From Occultella aeris (GTDB lineage: Bacteria; Actinomycetota; Actinomycetes; Actinomycetales; Beutenbergiaceae), in contig NZ_CACRYJ010000048.1 of assembly GCF_902703175.1 (NCBI RefSeq), positions 1 through 64,000 of the forward strand: 64,000 bases of DNA, read 5' to 3'. Under the pieces are notes generated by a model, which saw only the letters and a list, made by a program, of their open reading frames with translations, did not search any database and was not told where the DNA came from. Position 1 is the stretch's first letter; each line of letters starts with the position of its first letter. This document shows positions 8,454-16,319 of this stretch, one piece after another. The position numbers and the translations under genes were made by a program.

Positions 8454-8824
8454 CGGGGGTCCTTCCGTCGGTTGCTCTCGGTCGTGGGTCCCGATGCGGA
8501 CGGAACCGGCTCAGGCTCCTGCGCCCGGGCGTCGAGGTGGTCCTCGAGGGCGTCGAGGCTCGCGTTCCAGAACGCGCGGAACGGGCCGAGCCAGTCCTCG
8601 AGCTCGCGCAGCGGCTCCGGCTCCAGGCGGTAGTGGCGGCGAGCGCCCTCCGGCCGGGCCGAGACCAGCCCGGCCTCCTTCAGCACCCGCAGGTGCTTGG
8701 AGACGCCTGGCTGACTGAGTCCCAGCTCGTCCACGAGCTCGGTCACGGTGCGCGGCCTCACCCGCAGGAGCCCGAGCATCGCTCGCCTGTTCGGGTCCCC
8801 GACCGCTGACCACATCGACATCAT
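8450..8824 (-). CDS. ArsR-family transcriptional regulator
   Basis: A 124-residue winged-helix repressor: VGDPNRRAMLGLLRVRPRT, recognition helix in LGLSQPGVSKHLRVLKEAGLV, wing in ARPEGARRHYRLEP. No metal-binding cysteines are present, so it is probably not a metal sensor. The ATG at 8824 is 6 nt behind TATGTT on the minus strand, so the message is predicted leaderless. It leads the two-gene unit with the SRPBCC protein and probably represses itself through the adjacent inverted repeat. Confidence 0.9.
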   Translation of the reverse strand: MMSMWSAVGDPNRRAMLGLLRVRPRTVTELVDELGLSQPGVSKHLRVLKEAGLVSARPEGARRHYRLEPEPLRELEDWLGPFRAFWNASLDALEDHLDARAQEPEPVPSASGPTTESNRRKDPR

Positions 8825-8830
8825 TCCCTA

Positions 8831-8852
8831 AACATATCCGAGTGGTTATATT
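8831..8852 (-). promoter_or_regulatory. ArsR promoter with imperfect operator
   Basis: AACATATCC-GAGT-GGTTATATT is an imperfect inverted repeat (7 of 9 positions). On the minus strand its end supplies the -10 box TATGTT, 6 nt before the arsR ATG. A repressor bound here would block the promoter. Confidence 0.45.
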
Positions 8853-8926
8853 CCTGTCGAGCAATGCTCGGCAGCGGTCACGCTCGTCCCTCTTGTACGC
8901 GCGGATGCGCGGCGGGACGATGGGCC

Positions 8927-9517
8927 ATGTTCATCGACACGACGGCCGAGAGCGCGGCCGAGGGTGCGCTCGCCGAGTGGTACCACTCCCAGCGGAGCAG
9001 CTGGGGCTTCCTGCCCGACTACGCCGGCTGCTTCTCGACCCGGCCGGACGTGGCGAGCGCGTGGGCGAACCTCAACCTGACGATCCGCGGGGGCATGGAT
9101 CGGCGCCGGTTCGAGCTCGTGACAATCGCGGCCGCGCGCGCCCGGCGCTCGACGTACTGCACGGTGGCCCACAGCATGTTCCTGCGGGACGTGTGCGGCG
9201 ACGGCGACACGGTCGACCAGCTCGGCCTGGCTCCGGACGGGCAGACCCTCTCCGCTCAGGACGCTGCCGTCTACGCGTTCGCGACGAAGATCGCCCAGGA
9301 CGCGTCCACCGTCGGTGCCGCGGACGTCGACGCGCTCCGGGATGCGGGGTTCACCGACGCCGAGATCGCGGACGTCGTGCACGCCGTCGCGGCGCGGCTG
9401 TTCTTCACGACCGTCCTCGACGGCCTCGGCGCCCGGCTCGACCCGCAGACGGCGGCGACGTTCGACTCCGAGGCGCTCGAGGGCATGGTGGTCGGCCGGC
9501 CGATCGGCAGCGCATGA
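8927..9517 (+). CDS. AhpD/carboxymuconolactone-decarboxylase-like protein
   Basis: A 196-residue all-helical protein of the AhpD/CMD superfamily (peroxidase-related type): EWYHSQRSSWGFLPDYAGCF, FELVTIAAARARRSTYCTVAHSMFL, and C-terminal FTDAEIADVVHAVAARLFFTTVLDGL. In AhpD the redox motif is CxxC followed by His; here the first cysteine is serine (STYCTVAH), leaving one thiol and the histidine. I chose the ATG at 8927, preceded by GGGACGATGGGCC; upstream extension is unconserved. Its stop overlaps the GNAT gene by 4 bp, so the two form an operon. Confidence 0.82.
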   Translation: MFIDTTAESAAEGALAEWYHSQRSSWGFLPDYAGCFSTRPDVASAWANLNLTIRGGMDRRRFELVTIAAARARRSTYCTVAHSMFLRDVCGDGDTVDQLGLAPDGQTLSAQDAAVYAFATKIAQDASTVGAADVDALRDAGFTDAEIADVVHAVAARLFFTTVLDGLGARLDPQTAATFDSEALEGMVVGRPIGSA

Positions 9518-10143
9518 ACGGCGCAGACTCGGGCGTGACCGAGGTAGTGCCGGCGACGGCCCAGCGCTTCGACGATGTCGTCACGATCCTCGCGCCGAAG
9601 GATCCGGACGCACCGGTGTGCTGGTGCCTGAGCTACCGGCTGCCGAACCGGGAGAACCAGAGCCTGCGCGGATCCGACCGGGCCGCCCGACTGCGCAGGT
9701 ACGCCGAGGAGGGCACGCCGCCCGGCGTCGTGGCCTACGTCGACGGCGAGCCGGCGGGCTGGTGCTCGGTGAGCCCGCGGGCGAGCCATCACCGCCTCAC
9801 TCATTCACGCACGATTCCGACCGTGGATGACGTCCCCGTCTGGAGCGTCATCTGTTTCGTGATCCGGCCACCGTTCCGACGCCAAGGGCTGGCCGCCCAG
9901 CTGCTCGAGGGCGCAGTGGCCTACGCCGCGACCCGGGCAGCGCCGGCGCTCGAGGCGTACCCGATCGACCCGGAGGGCGCGCGGATCAGCTCGGCGTTCG
10001 CCTACGTCGGCACGACGGCGCTGTTCGAGGCGGCCGGGTTCGAGCGCGTCGCCCGGACCACCTCGACCTCGGGCGGGATGACGCGCTGGCTGATGCGCCG
10101 GGACCTGACGTCGCTGGCACCCGGAGGGCAGGCCGCGGGGTAG
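9514..10143 (+). CDS. GNAT family N-acetyltransferase
   Basis: A 209-residue acetyltransferase-like protein. The acetyl-CoA motif is FVIRPPFRRQGLAAQLLEGA, with VVAYVDGEPAGWCSVSPR as the preceding strands and a C-terminal ALFEAAGFERVART. A Cys/Trp-rich stretch VCWCLSYRLP lies near the N-terminus. The acceptor is unknown. It begins at ATG 9514 overlapping the stop of the AhpD-like gene (ATGA), so it is translationally coupled. A hairpin follows at 10198-10236. Confidence 0.85.
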   Translation: MNGADSGVTEVVPATAQRFDDVVTILAPKDPDAPVCWCLSYRLPNRENQSLRGSDRAARLRRYAEEGTPPGVVAYVDGEPAGWCSVSPRASHHRLTHSRTIPTVDDVPVWSVICFVIRPPFRRQGLAAQLLEGAVAYAATRAAPALEAYPIDPEGARISSAFAYVGTTALFEAAGFERVARTTSTSGGMTRWLMRRDLTSLAPGGQAAG

Positions 10144-10197
10144 GGGATGAGGTCGCCGGTCGGGGTGACAGGAGCCCGGCATCGTGTCACCGCAAAC

Positions 10198-10236
10198 GAA
10201 GAAGGCCAGAACGGCTTGCGCCGTCTGGCCTTCTTC
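10198..10236. terminator. Bidirectional terminator between GNAT gene and tRNA-Pro
   Basis: A 17-bp stem with one bulge (GAAGAAGGCCAGAACGGC with GCCGTCTGGCCTTCTTC) around TTGC. The A-rich left side and T-rich right side allow it to serve the plus-strand GNAT gene and the minus-strand tRNA. Confidence 0.8.
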
Positions 10237-10240
10237 CTCG

Positions 10241-10314
10241 TCGGGGTGACAGGATTTGAACCTGCGACCCTTGCGTCCCAAACGCAATGCGCTACCAAGC
10301 TGCGCCACACCCCG
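10241..10314 (-). tRNA. tRNA-Pro (anticodon TGG)
   Basis: The minus strand folds as a complete cloverleaf: acceptor CGGGGTG pairing with CACCCCG, D-arm around GCGCAGCTTGGTAGCGC, anticodon loop TTTGGGA giving TGG, and T-arm GGTTCAAATCC. The 3' CCA is not encoded. Decodes proline CCA and probably other CCN codons by wobble. Confidence 0.95.
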
Positions 10315-10381
10315 CTGGTGGTCTGAGTCTAGCGATGACCGAGCACTCCCGTTGACCCAGTATCCTTGGGGGCGAGTCATT

Positions 10382-10455
10382 GCGGGTGTAGCTCAATGGT
10401 AGAGCCTCTGCCTTCCAAGCAGATGGTGCCGGTTCGATCCCGGTCACCCGCTCCA
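10382..10455 (+). tRNA. tRNA-Gly (anticodon TCC)
   Basis: Complete cloverleaf: acceptor GCGGGTG with CACCCGC, D-arm TAGCTCAATGGTAGAGC, anticodon loop CTTCCAA giving TCC, T-arm GGTTCGATCCC. The 3' CCA is encoded at 10453-10455. A terminator hairpin follows 10 nt later. Confidence 0.95.
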
Positions 10456-10464
10456 GAACCCCGG

Positions 10465-10493
10465 ACGCCCGGGCCGCCTCGCGGCCCGGGCGT
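10465..10493 (+). terminator. Terminator of tRNA-Gly
   Basis: Perfect 13-bp stem (ACGCCCGGGCCGC with GCGGCCCGGGCGT) around CTC, followed by TCGTGCGTG. Confidence 0.8.
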
Positions 10494-10565
10494 TCGTGCG
10501 TGCTCGCGCCCCACGGGGCCGCCGCCCGATCACGCGGGGCGGCTCCGCCGTCGGGCAGACACGAC

Positions 10566-10600
10566 GATGGCCGCCCCCTCACGAGGAGGGAGCGACCATC
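10566..10600 (-). terminator. Hairpin downstream of rpmF
   Basis: A 15-bp stem with two mismatches (GATGGCCGCCCCCTC with GAGGGAGCGACCATC) lies 20 nt past the rpmF stop and converges with the tRNA-Gly terminator. Confidence 0.6.
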
Positions 10601-10619
10601 GCCAGGCTGCGCTGGTGGA

Positions 10620-10790
10620 TCAGTCGTCGGCGTCGACCAGGCCACGCTCGACGGCGCGAGCCAGGCGCCGCGGCACCTTGACCTCGCGCCCGCCGGCGCG
10701 GACAGGTACGAGGTCCGCCGCCGTCATCTTCCACTGTGAGCGACGCGCACGCGTGTTGCTGCGCGACATCTTCCGCTTCGGAACTGCCAT
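10620..10790 (-). CDS. rpmF: 50S ribosomal protein L32, cysteine-free form
   Basis: A 56-residue protein beginning [20 protein letters not shown], the L32 signature, and ending in an acidic VDADD tail. Classical L32 binds zinc through four cysteines; this one has none, so it is a zinc-independent type. It lies 107 bp downstream of L31B and on the same strand as S14, forming a set of cysteine-free ribosomal proteins that in actinobacteria is commonly induced by zinc starvation. The ATG at 10790 follows GGAAAGGGAGGTAGAGCC. A hairpin lies behind it. Confidence 0.95.
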   Translation of the reverse strand: MAVPKRKMSRSNTRARRSQWKMTAADLVPVRAGGREVKVPRRLARAVERGLVDADD

Positions 10791-10897
10791 GGCTCTACCT
10801 CCCTTTCCGTCCTCGATGGAGCATCGTCGTGAACTGCCTCACGCCGATGCGTGATGCACAGACCGTCGGTGACCCGGTGTGGGCCCCGTCGGAGAAA

Positions 10898-11155
10898 TCA
10901 GGCCTGGTCGCCGGACTTGGCGTAGCGGCGACGGAACTTCTCGACGCGGCCGGCGGTGTCCATGATCTTCTGCTTGCCCGTGTAGAACGGGTGCGAGGCC
11001 GCGGAGATGTCGACGTCGACCACCGGGTAGGTGTTGCCGTCCTCCCACTCGACCGTGGCGTCCGACGTCAGGGTCGACTTCGTCAGGATCGAGAAGTTCG
11101 CCGAGATGTCCCGGAACACGATCGGGTGGTAATCCGGGTGGATGTCGTTCTTCAT
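10898..11155 (-). CDS. rpmE2: 50S ribosomal protein L31, type B
   Basis: An 85-residue L31 of the type-B class: [16 protein letters not shown], then [26 protein letters not shown] and [10 protein letters not shown]. It lacks the CxxC zinc motif of type-A L31. Type-B L31 replaces the zinc form under zinc limitation in several bacteria. Placed 44 bp after rpsN and upstream of rpmF on the minus strand. The start ATG at 11155 has TAGGTAGGAAGCAGAC before it. Confidence 0.96.
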   Translation of the reverse strand: MKNDIHPDYHPIVFRDISANFSILTKSTLTSDATVEWEDGNTYPVVDVDISAASHPFYTGKQKIMDTAGRVEKFRRRYAKSGDQA

Positions 11156-11199
11156 GTCTGCTTCCTACCTAGTTCGCTGCATGGGGGGTTGTGCGGTGA

Positions 11200-11505
11200 T
11201 TACCAGCTGGACTTCGTCACGCCCGGCAGCTCGCCGCGCAGTGCCATGTCACGGAGCTTGACCCGCGAGAGTCCGAACTTGCGAAGGTAGCCACGGGGGC
11301 GTCCGTCCGCTGCGTCCCGGTTGCGCACACGCGTGGGGCTCGCATTCCGGGGCAGGGCGTGCAGAGCGGCCAGGGCCGCGTCCCGCTCGGCCTCGGCGAC
11401 GTTCGGGTTGACCGACGTCTTCTTCAGCTCGGCGCGGCGCTCGGCGTACCGTGCCACGATCACGCGACGCTGCGCGTCGCGGGCGATCTTGGACTTCTTC
11501 GCCAT
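11200..11505 (-). CDS. rpsN: 30S ribosomal protein S14, cysteine-free long form
   Basis: A 101-residue S14: [15 protein letters not shown] at the start and [20 protein letters not shown]...GVTKSSW at the end. The short zinc-binding S14 has a CxxC-x12-CxxC ribbon; this long form has no cysteine. It is the first gene of the S14-L31B-L32 cluster. AAGGAGCAGAGG lies before the ATG at 11505. No L33 or L28 gene, often part of such clusters, was found upstream. Confidence 0.96.
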   Translation of the reverse strand: MAKKSKIARDAQRRVIVARYAERRAELKKTSVNPNVAEAERDAALAALHALPRNASPTRVRNRDAADGRPRGYLRKFGLSRVKLRDMALRGELPGVTKSSW

Positions 11506-11849
11506 GCGTGTCCTCTGCTCCTTGCGATTACGGTGTGCGCTCTGGTGGCACCTTGCTCCTGCTCCCCCACACGCCCGACCCCCGGGTCACCCCGGCGCTC
11601 ATGTCGGTGAGGGTGAGGTCGCCATCCCGATGACGGGCGCTTCCCCACTAACCTGGCTGTCAACGTCTGCGCCGGAATCCCGGTCGCGGGCGTGCCACCC
11701 GTGGGCACACCGAACCTTCGAGGTCACGATGCGCCTCAGAGATGATACCCAAGATTCCGCTCGCGGGACACCTCGCACCCGGTTGCCATCCGCCCGGGCG
11801 CGCGAGGTGTGACGGATCCCTCACCCTGCCGCCTATCGCTCGCCGCAGG
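11506..11849. other. Intergenic region upstream of the ribosomal protein cluster
   Basis: About 340 bp between rpsN and the gntR-type promoter hold no convincing coding frame. The promoter of the S14-L31B-L32 unit must lie here. I looked for a Zur-type AT-rich palindrome; GAGATGATACCC near 11738 is the only vaguely similar site and is not convincing. Confidence 0.5.
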
Positions 11850-11878
11850 TTGTTCTAGTACAACTAGAACAATATGAT
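11850..11878 (+). promoter_or_regulatory. GntR-type promoter with perfect operator
   Basis: TTGTTCTAG-TACAA-CTAGAACAA (11850-11872) is a perfect 9-bp inverted repeat. TTGTTC at 11850 also serves as -35, followed after exactly 17 bp by the -10 box TATGAT (11873-11878). Six nt later comes the ATG of the regulator, so the RNA should start at the start codon. The operator fills the -35/-10 spacer, as expected for autorepression. Confidence 0.75.
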
Positions 11879-11884
11879 GAGACC

Positions 11885-12241
11885 ATGCTCATCACGGTCG
11901 ACCCCACCAGCGCCGTGCCGCTGTTCGACCAGATCGCCACGGCGGTCCGGCTCGCGGTGGTGCGGGGCGAGCTCGGCGCCGGCGAGCGGCTCCCGAGCGC
12001 CCGCGAGCTGGCCGAGTCCCTCGACCTGAATGTCCACACGGTCCTGCACGCCTACCGCACCCTGCGCGAGGAGGGTCTGCTCGAGGTCCGCCGCGGCCGC
12101 GGCGCGACGGTCTCGACGAGTGGCGGCCGGGACTTCCGGGACCTGCGCGCCGCGCTGGACACCCTGGCCGCCGAGGGCGACCGGCTCGGACTGACCCGTC
12201 AGGCCCTCGCGGGCCTGCTCACCCACGAGGAGACCCGATGA
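11885..12241 (+). CDS. GntR-family (YtrA-like) transcriptional repressor
   Basis: A 118-residue protein: winged helix in VPLFDQIATAVRLAVVRGEL, GERLPSARELAESLDLNVHTVLHAYRTLREEGLLEVRRGRG and a short C-terminal helix, without a large effector domain, as in the YtrA subgroup. YtrA-type repressors usually control a neighbouring membrane-protein gene. Here the stop overlaps the ATG of a DUF1648 membrane protein by 4 bp. A perfect operator within the promoter and the lack of a leader predict tight autoregulation. Confidence 0.92.
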   Translation: MLITVDPTSAVPLFDQIATAVRLAVVRGELGAGERLPSARELAESLDLNVHTVLHAYRTLREEGLLEVRRGRGATVSTSGGRDFRDLRAALDTLAAEGDRLGLTRQALAGLLTHEETR

Positions 12242-13278
12242 CCGTTGCTGCCGGACAGACCCGAACGCCCTTGCCACACCGGGGCCGCGCGATCGTGCTC
12301 GGCGCGGTGCTGCCCGCTCTGCTCCTTGGCGGCGCCTGCGCCCTCGTGCTGTCCTGGCGCGACCGATTGCCCGACCCGGTAGCCGTGCACTGGGGCATCT
12401 CGGGCGTGGACCGGACCGGCTCGTTCGCCGAGCTGGTCGCGCCGATGCTGATCCTCGGCCTGGCCACCCTCGTCGTGACCGCGACCCTCTCGATCGTCAG
12501 CGGCCGCAGTGCCCTGAACCGCCGGATGATCGTGGGGATCTCGGCGGGGATGGCGGCGATGTACGCGGTGCTGCTCGTGGGCATGTGCTGGGTGCAGCTG
12601 GACGTCCCGACCGCCGAGCAGGCCGGTGACCCGGGAGCCACAATCGCTCTTGGCCTGCTCGCGCTGGCCGTCGTCGGCGCGGTCGCCGGCGCCCTGGCCG
12701 GATCCGATCCCCCGCAGGCGGCCACGGGCGAACTCCCGGCCGATGCCGCCCGGCTCCCGCTCGGGCCGACCGAGACCGCCGTCTGGATCCGGACGGTGAC
12801 TGCTGCACGCTCGTGGTTGCTGTGGACGCTCGTCGTGGTGGTGCTCGCCGGCAGCGCGATCCTGGGCGTGCTCACCGGCCAGTGGTGGCTGATCCCTATC
12901 CTGGCCGCGACGGCCGCCCTGGTCGCCGCCACCACCTCCTGGTCGGTGCGGGTGGACGCACGCGGCCTCACCGCCCGCGGCCTCTACGGGTGGCCCCGCA
13001 TCCGGGTGCCGGCGGACGAGGTGGAGCGCGCGGACGCGATCACCATCGCCCCGTTCGCGGAGTTCGGCGGTTGGGGCCTGCGCACGGATGTGCGCGGCCG
13101 CACCGGCCTCGTCGTCCGCAAGGGCCCGGCGATCAGCATCCAACGAACCGGCGGGCGCGTCGTCGTGGTGACGGTCCCCGACGCCGAGCGCGGCGCCGCC
13201 CTGTTGAACACGGTGGCCGTCCGGGCACGGACCCCGATGCCCGACGGCGGATCCTCCTCGGGCGGGCCGCTCGCCTGA
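12238..13278 (+). CDS. DUF1648 domain membrane protein
   Basis: A 346-residue membrane protein. The first helix (about 18-38) leads into LPDPVAVHWGISG, the DUF1648 hallmark; further hydrophobic helices lie at about 66-88, 95-115, 135-152, 190-208 and 212-230. The C-terminal 110 residues are soluble, with a beta-rich PH-like character (SVRVDARGLTARGLYGWPRIRVP). DUF1648 proteins are often paired with YtrA-type GntR regulators; their role is not established (immunity-like membrane proteins such as SdpI share the domain). Translationally coupled to the regulator. Confidence 0.85.
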   Translation: MTVAAGQTRTPLPHRGRAIVLGAVLPALLLGGACALVLSWRDRLPDPVAVHWGISGVDRTGSFAELVAPMLILGLATLVVTATLSIVSGRSALNRRMIVGISAGMAAMYAVLLVGMCWVQLDVPTAEQAGDPGATIALGLLALAVVGAVAGALAGSDPPQAATGELPADAARLPLGPTETAVWIRTVTAARSWLLWTLVVVVLAGSAILGVLTGQWWLIPILAATAALVAATTSWSVRVDARGLTARGLYGWPRIRVPADEVERADAITIAPFAEFGGWGLRTDVRGRTGLVVRKGPAISIQRTGGRVVVVTVPDAERGAALLNTVAVRARTPMPDGGSSSGGPLA

Positions 13279-13292
13279 TCGCGGGGTGTGGG

Positions 13293-14504
13293 TCAGCGGC
13301 TGCCCTGACTGAGGTCGGCCGCCCAGTCGAGATGGTGTTCGGAGGCCTTGTTGGCGCCGTTCTGAGCCATCGCCGAGCCGAGGATCCGGGGCAGGACCGC
13401 GTCCCGAACGAGCCTGCCGACGGGCCCGGGCGCCTTGTTGTTGTTGATCCGGGCGGCCATCCGGATGATCGCCTCGACGCGCGGCCGGCGAACGGTCTCG
13501 ACCTGGGCGAACGCCTCCTCGACACTGTTGCGGTCACGCAGCGACATGGCGAGCACCACCGCGTCCTCGATGGCGAGCGAGGCGCCCTGACCCGACGTCG
13601 GCGACGGCGCGTGGGCGGCGTCGCCGATCACGATGACCCGGCCCGAGGACCAGGGTCGCAGCCGAGGAATCGTCTGGATCGGCGTCATCGGCGCGAAGTC
13701 AGCGGTGGCGGCGATGATCTCCAGAGCCGGCCCGGCGTCGTCCGCGTACAGCTCAGCGAACCGTGCACGCCACTGCGCCTCGCTGACCGCGGCCAGTTCG
13801 CCGCGCGCCGGTTCGCGGCGCTGGGGCAGGTTCACGAACCACCACGCCTCATCGCCGGGCGCCACCGCGAAGCCGAAGAACGCGCGCTTGCCGAAGATCA
13901 TCTCGTAGTCGCCGGGCGGCGAACCCGGCGTCAGTCCGGGCGCGTACCCACCCGTGGTCACCAGGCCGGAGTAGGCGGGCTCGGGCGCCCCCGGTAGCGC
14001 CAACCGACGCACAGTGGAGTAGATGCCATCCGCGCCCACCAGGAGGTCTGCCTCCGCAACACTTCCGTCGTCGAGCTCGGCGCGCACCCGCCGCGGGCCG
14101 GCGTCCAGCCCGACCAGGCGACGCCCGTACCGGATCTCGATCGCCCGTGCCTCGACCTCTGCCTGGAGCGCACTGACCAGATCGGCTCGGCGGATGGTCT
14201 GGCTGACTGTGCCGTCGGCGAGCGCGCCACCGGTGCTGGTGGTGCCGAGCCGCTTGCCGGAATGACTGCGCAGGGTCATCGCCGCCGTCGGGAAGCCCGC
14301 CTCGAGCACGCGCCCGCCGGCCTCGATCGCGCGCAGGGCGTCGATGCCGTTGGTCGCGAGCGTCAGGAACGAGCCGCGGTCGGGGTCGGTGCGCTCGCGT
14401 GCCTCGACCACCCTCACCTCGATCCCGGCCCGCGTCAGCGCGACGGCGGCCGCCGAGCCGGCGACGCCACCACCGATCACGAGCGCCGTTCGTGCTGCGG
14501 TCAT
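13293..14504 (-). CDS. FAD-dependent monooxygenase
   Basis: A 403-residue flavoprotein of the PHBH/aromatic hydroxylase class. The N-terminal dinucleotide fold is ALVIGGGVAGSAAAVALTRAGIEVRVVEAR; the DG motif is DLLVGADGIYSTVR; the second FAD motif is RVIVIGDAAHAPSPTSGQGASLAIEDA. The ATG at 14504 has AGGAGAACCGTC before it and overlaps the stop of the padR-type gene, so the enzyme is co-expressed with, and presumably controlled by, that regulator. The substrate is unknown; such PadR-linked enzymes often modify xenobiotics or antibiotics. Confidence 0.9.
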   Translation of the reverse strand: MTAARTALVIGGGVAGSAAAVALTRAGIEVRVVEARERTDPDRGSFLTLATNGIDALRAIEAGGRVLEAGFPTAAMTLRSHSGKRLGTTSTGGALADGTVSQTIRRADLVSALQAEVEARAIEIRYGRRLVGLDAGPRRVRAELDDGSVAEADLLVGADGIYSTVRRLALPGAPEPAYSGLVTTGGYAPGLTPGSPPGDYEMIFGKRAFFGFAVAPGDEAWWFVNLPQRREPARGELAAVSEAQWRARFAELYADDAGPALEIIAATADFAPMTPIQTIPRLRPWSSGRVIVIGDAAHAPSPTSGQGASLAIEDAVVLAMSLRDRNSVEEAFAQVETVRRPRVEAIIRMAARINNNKAPGPVGRLVRDAVLPRILGSAMAQNGANKASEHHLDWAADLSQGSR

Positions 14505-15145
14505 GACGGTTCTCCTGTGGTGTCCGTGGTGTTCTCGGAGGCGCCGACGTCCGGCGTCCCCTGGTGGTAGGCACGCCAAGGCTCGGTCCAGCCGGCGTCC
14601 GGGTCGTCGAAGCGGTCGAGCAGGGTACGGATGAAGTCGGCCTCGGCACCGAGCACCCGCTCGCGATACTCGTCCTCGATGACGAAGATCGGGTGCAGCC
14701 CGCCGGCCACGATCGCGGTGCGTTGCTGGGCGATGGCGCCGACGTCGTCCTCGAGACGCTCCAGCCGGGCCTCCAGCAGGGTGCGGGCGTCGTCCGGGGG
14801 CAGCACGATGATGAGCGAGAGCGCGGCCGCGAAGGCGGGGTACTCGTGCTGCGGCTCGGCGATGAGGCGACTGAGCCACCGGCGGGTCTCGGCCCGGCCC
14901 TCGTCGGTCACCGTGTAGGTGGTGCGCTCGGGCAGTCGGCCGGCGCGGTCGGTGCCCGATGGACTGATGAGGCCCGCCGCATCGAGCTGCCGGACGACGC
15001 TGTAGAGCGCGCCGTAGCTCAGCCGGAAGGTCTGCGCGGCGTCGCGGTCGAGCAACTGGCGATGCAGCTCGTAGGCGTGCATCGGTCGCTCTTCGAGGTA
15101 GACGAGCACGGCGAGGCCGAGCAGGTTCGTCATTCGTCGGGGCAT
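14501..15145 (-). CDS. PadR-family transcriptional regulator
   Basis: A 214-residue regulator: N-terminal PadR winged helix (LGLAVLVYLEERPMHAYELHRQLL, LSYGALYSVVRQLDAAGLI, RTTYTVTDEGRAETRRWL) and a C-terminal helical Vir-like dimerisation domain. The ATG at 15145 is preferred because a promoter (TTGTCA-N17-TAGTCT) ends 7 nt upstream, giving leaderless translation; a TTG at 15166 and an ATG at 15151 would overlap the promoter. First gene of a two-gene unit with the FAD monooxygenase. Confidence 0.9.
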   Translation of the reverse strand: MPRRMTNLLGLAVLVYLEERPMHAYELHRQLLDRDAAQTFRLSYGALYSVVRQLDAAGLISPSGTDRAGRLPERTTYTVTDEGRAETRRWLSRLIAEPQHEYPAFAAALSLIIVLPPDDARTLLEARLERLEDDVGAIAQQRTAIVAGGLHPIFVIEDEYRERVLGAEADFIRTLLDRFDDPDAGWTEPWRAYHQGTPDVGASENTTDTTGEPS

Positions 15146-15152
15146 GTCCATC

Positions 15153-15181
15153 AGACTAGTTTGCAAAAACTAGTTTGACAA
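15153..15181 (-). promoter_or_regulatory. PadR promoter with CTAGTTT inverted-repeat operator
   Basis: On the minus strand TTGTCA (-35) is followed after 17 bp by TAGTCT (-10), 7 nt before the ATG at 15145. The spacer holds CTAGTTT-TTGC-AAACTAG (15156-15173). ACTAGTTTG also recurs in direct orientation at 15155 and 15170. The operator overlaps both promoter elements, so autorepression is expected. Confidence 0.65.
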
Positions 15182-15382
15182 GACTAGGTGATCTGACGCA
15201 CCCGACCCAACCGGCCGCCGTCGGGCGTTGCCTCACTCCTGCCCACAGGACGGGGTGCGTGGTGCGTCCCGGTGGTGGAAGGATGACGGCGTAACGAAAG
15301 TCGTCCGTTCAACCAATCGGTCGGTGAGGACCTCCGGTCGAGCGGCTGACCGCCCATCCAGACGAAGCCACCCGGAGGAACC

Positions 15383-16318
15383 ATGGCCCGCATCTTCGAC
15401 AACGCGACCGCACTGATCGGCAACACTCCCCTGGTGCGGCTGAACCGCCTCACCGAGGGCGTCGACGCCACCGTGCTCGCCAAGCTCGAGTTCTACAACC
15501 CGGCCAACAGCGTCAAGGACCGGATCGGTGTGGCCATCGTGGACGCTGCCGAGGCCTCCGGCGAGCTCAAGCCGGGCGGCACGATCATCGAGGCGACCAG
15601 CGGCAACACCGGCATCGCGCTGGCGTTCGTCGGCGCCGCCCGCGGCTACGACGTGGTGCTGACCATGCCCGAGACGATGTCGAACGAGCGCAAGATGCTG
15701 CTCAAGGCCTACGGCGCCGAGCTCATCCTGACCCCGGGCGCCGAGGGCATGAAGGGCGCGGTCGCCCGCGCCGAGGCCATCGCCGCCGAGCGTCCCGGCT
15801 CGATCCTGGCGCGCCAGTTCGCGAATGAGGCCAACCCGGAGATCCACCGCCGCACCACGGCCGAGGAGATCTGGAACGACACCGACGGCGCCGTCGACAT
15901 CGTGGTGGCAGGCATCGGTACCGGCGGCACCATCACCGGCGTCGGTCAGGTCCTCAAGGAGCGCAAGCCCGGGGTGCAGATCATCGCGGTCGAGCCCGCC
16001 GAGTCCCCGATCCTCAACGGCGGCCAGCCCGGTCCGCACAAGATCCAGGGCCTCGGCGCGAACTTCGTGCCGGAGATCCTGGACACCTCGATCTACGACG
16101 AGGTCATCGACGTCAGTGCCGAGACCGCCGTCAAGGTGGCCCGCCGCGCCGCGACCGAGGAAGGTCTGCTCGTGGGCATCTCCTCCGGCGCCGCGATCGA
16201 CGCCGCCCTGCAGGTTGCGGCCCGGCCGGAGAACGCAGGCAAGACGATCGTGGTCGTGATCCCGTCCTTCGGCGAGCGCTACCTGTCCACGATCCTGTTC
16301 GCGGACCTCGCCGAATAA
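15383..16318 (+). CDS. cysK: Cysteine synthase A (O-acetylserine sulfhydrylase)
   Basis: PLP enzyme that makes cysteine from O-acetylserine and sulfide. The 311-residue product carries the PLP lysine in NSVKDRIG (Lys45), the substrate loop TSGNTG (about 72-77), the phosphate loop GTGGTITG and the ISSGAA region near the end. The ATG at 15383 follows CCCGGAGGAACC. cysE starts 2 nt after its stop, a compact operon producing and using O-acetylserine. No regulatory RNA was recognised in the 200 bp upstream. Confidence 0.97.
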   Translation: MARIFDNATALIGNTPLVRLNRLTEGVDATVLAKLEFYNPANSVKDRIGVAIVDAAEASGELKPGGTIIEATSGNTGIALAFVGAARGYDVVLTMPETMSNERKMLLKAYGAELILTPGAEGMKGAVARAEAIAAERPGSILARQFANEANPEIHRRTTAEEIWNDTDGAVDIVVAGIGTGGTITGVGQVLKERKPGVQIIAVEPAESPILNGGQPGPHKIQGLGANFVPEILDTSIYDEVIDVSAETAVKVARRAATEEGLLVGISSGAAIDAALQVAARPENAGKTIVVVIPSFGERYLSTILFADLAE

Positions 16319-16319
16319 C

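Noticed and set aside
11730-11760. Possible Zur box upstream of the cysteine-free ribosomal proteins
   Set aside because: GAGATGATACCC is only vaguely similar to actinobacterial Zur sites and not palindromic enough to support.
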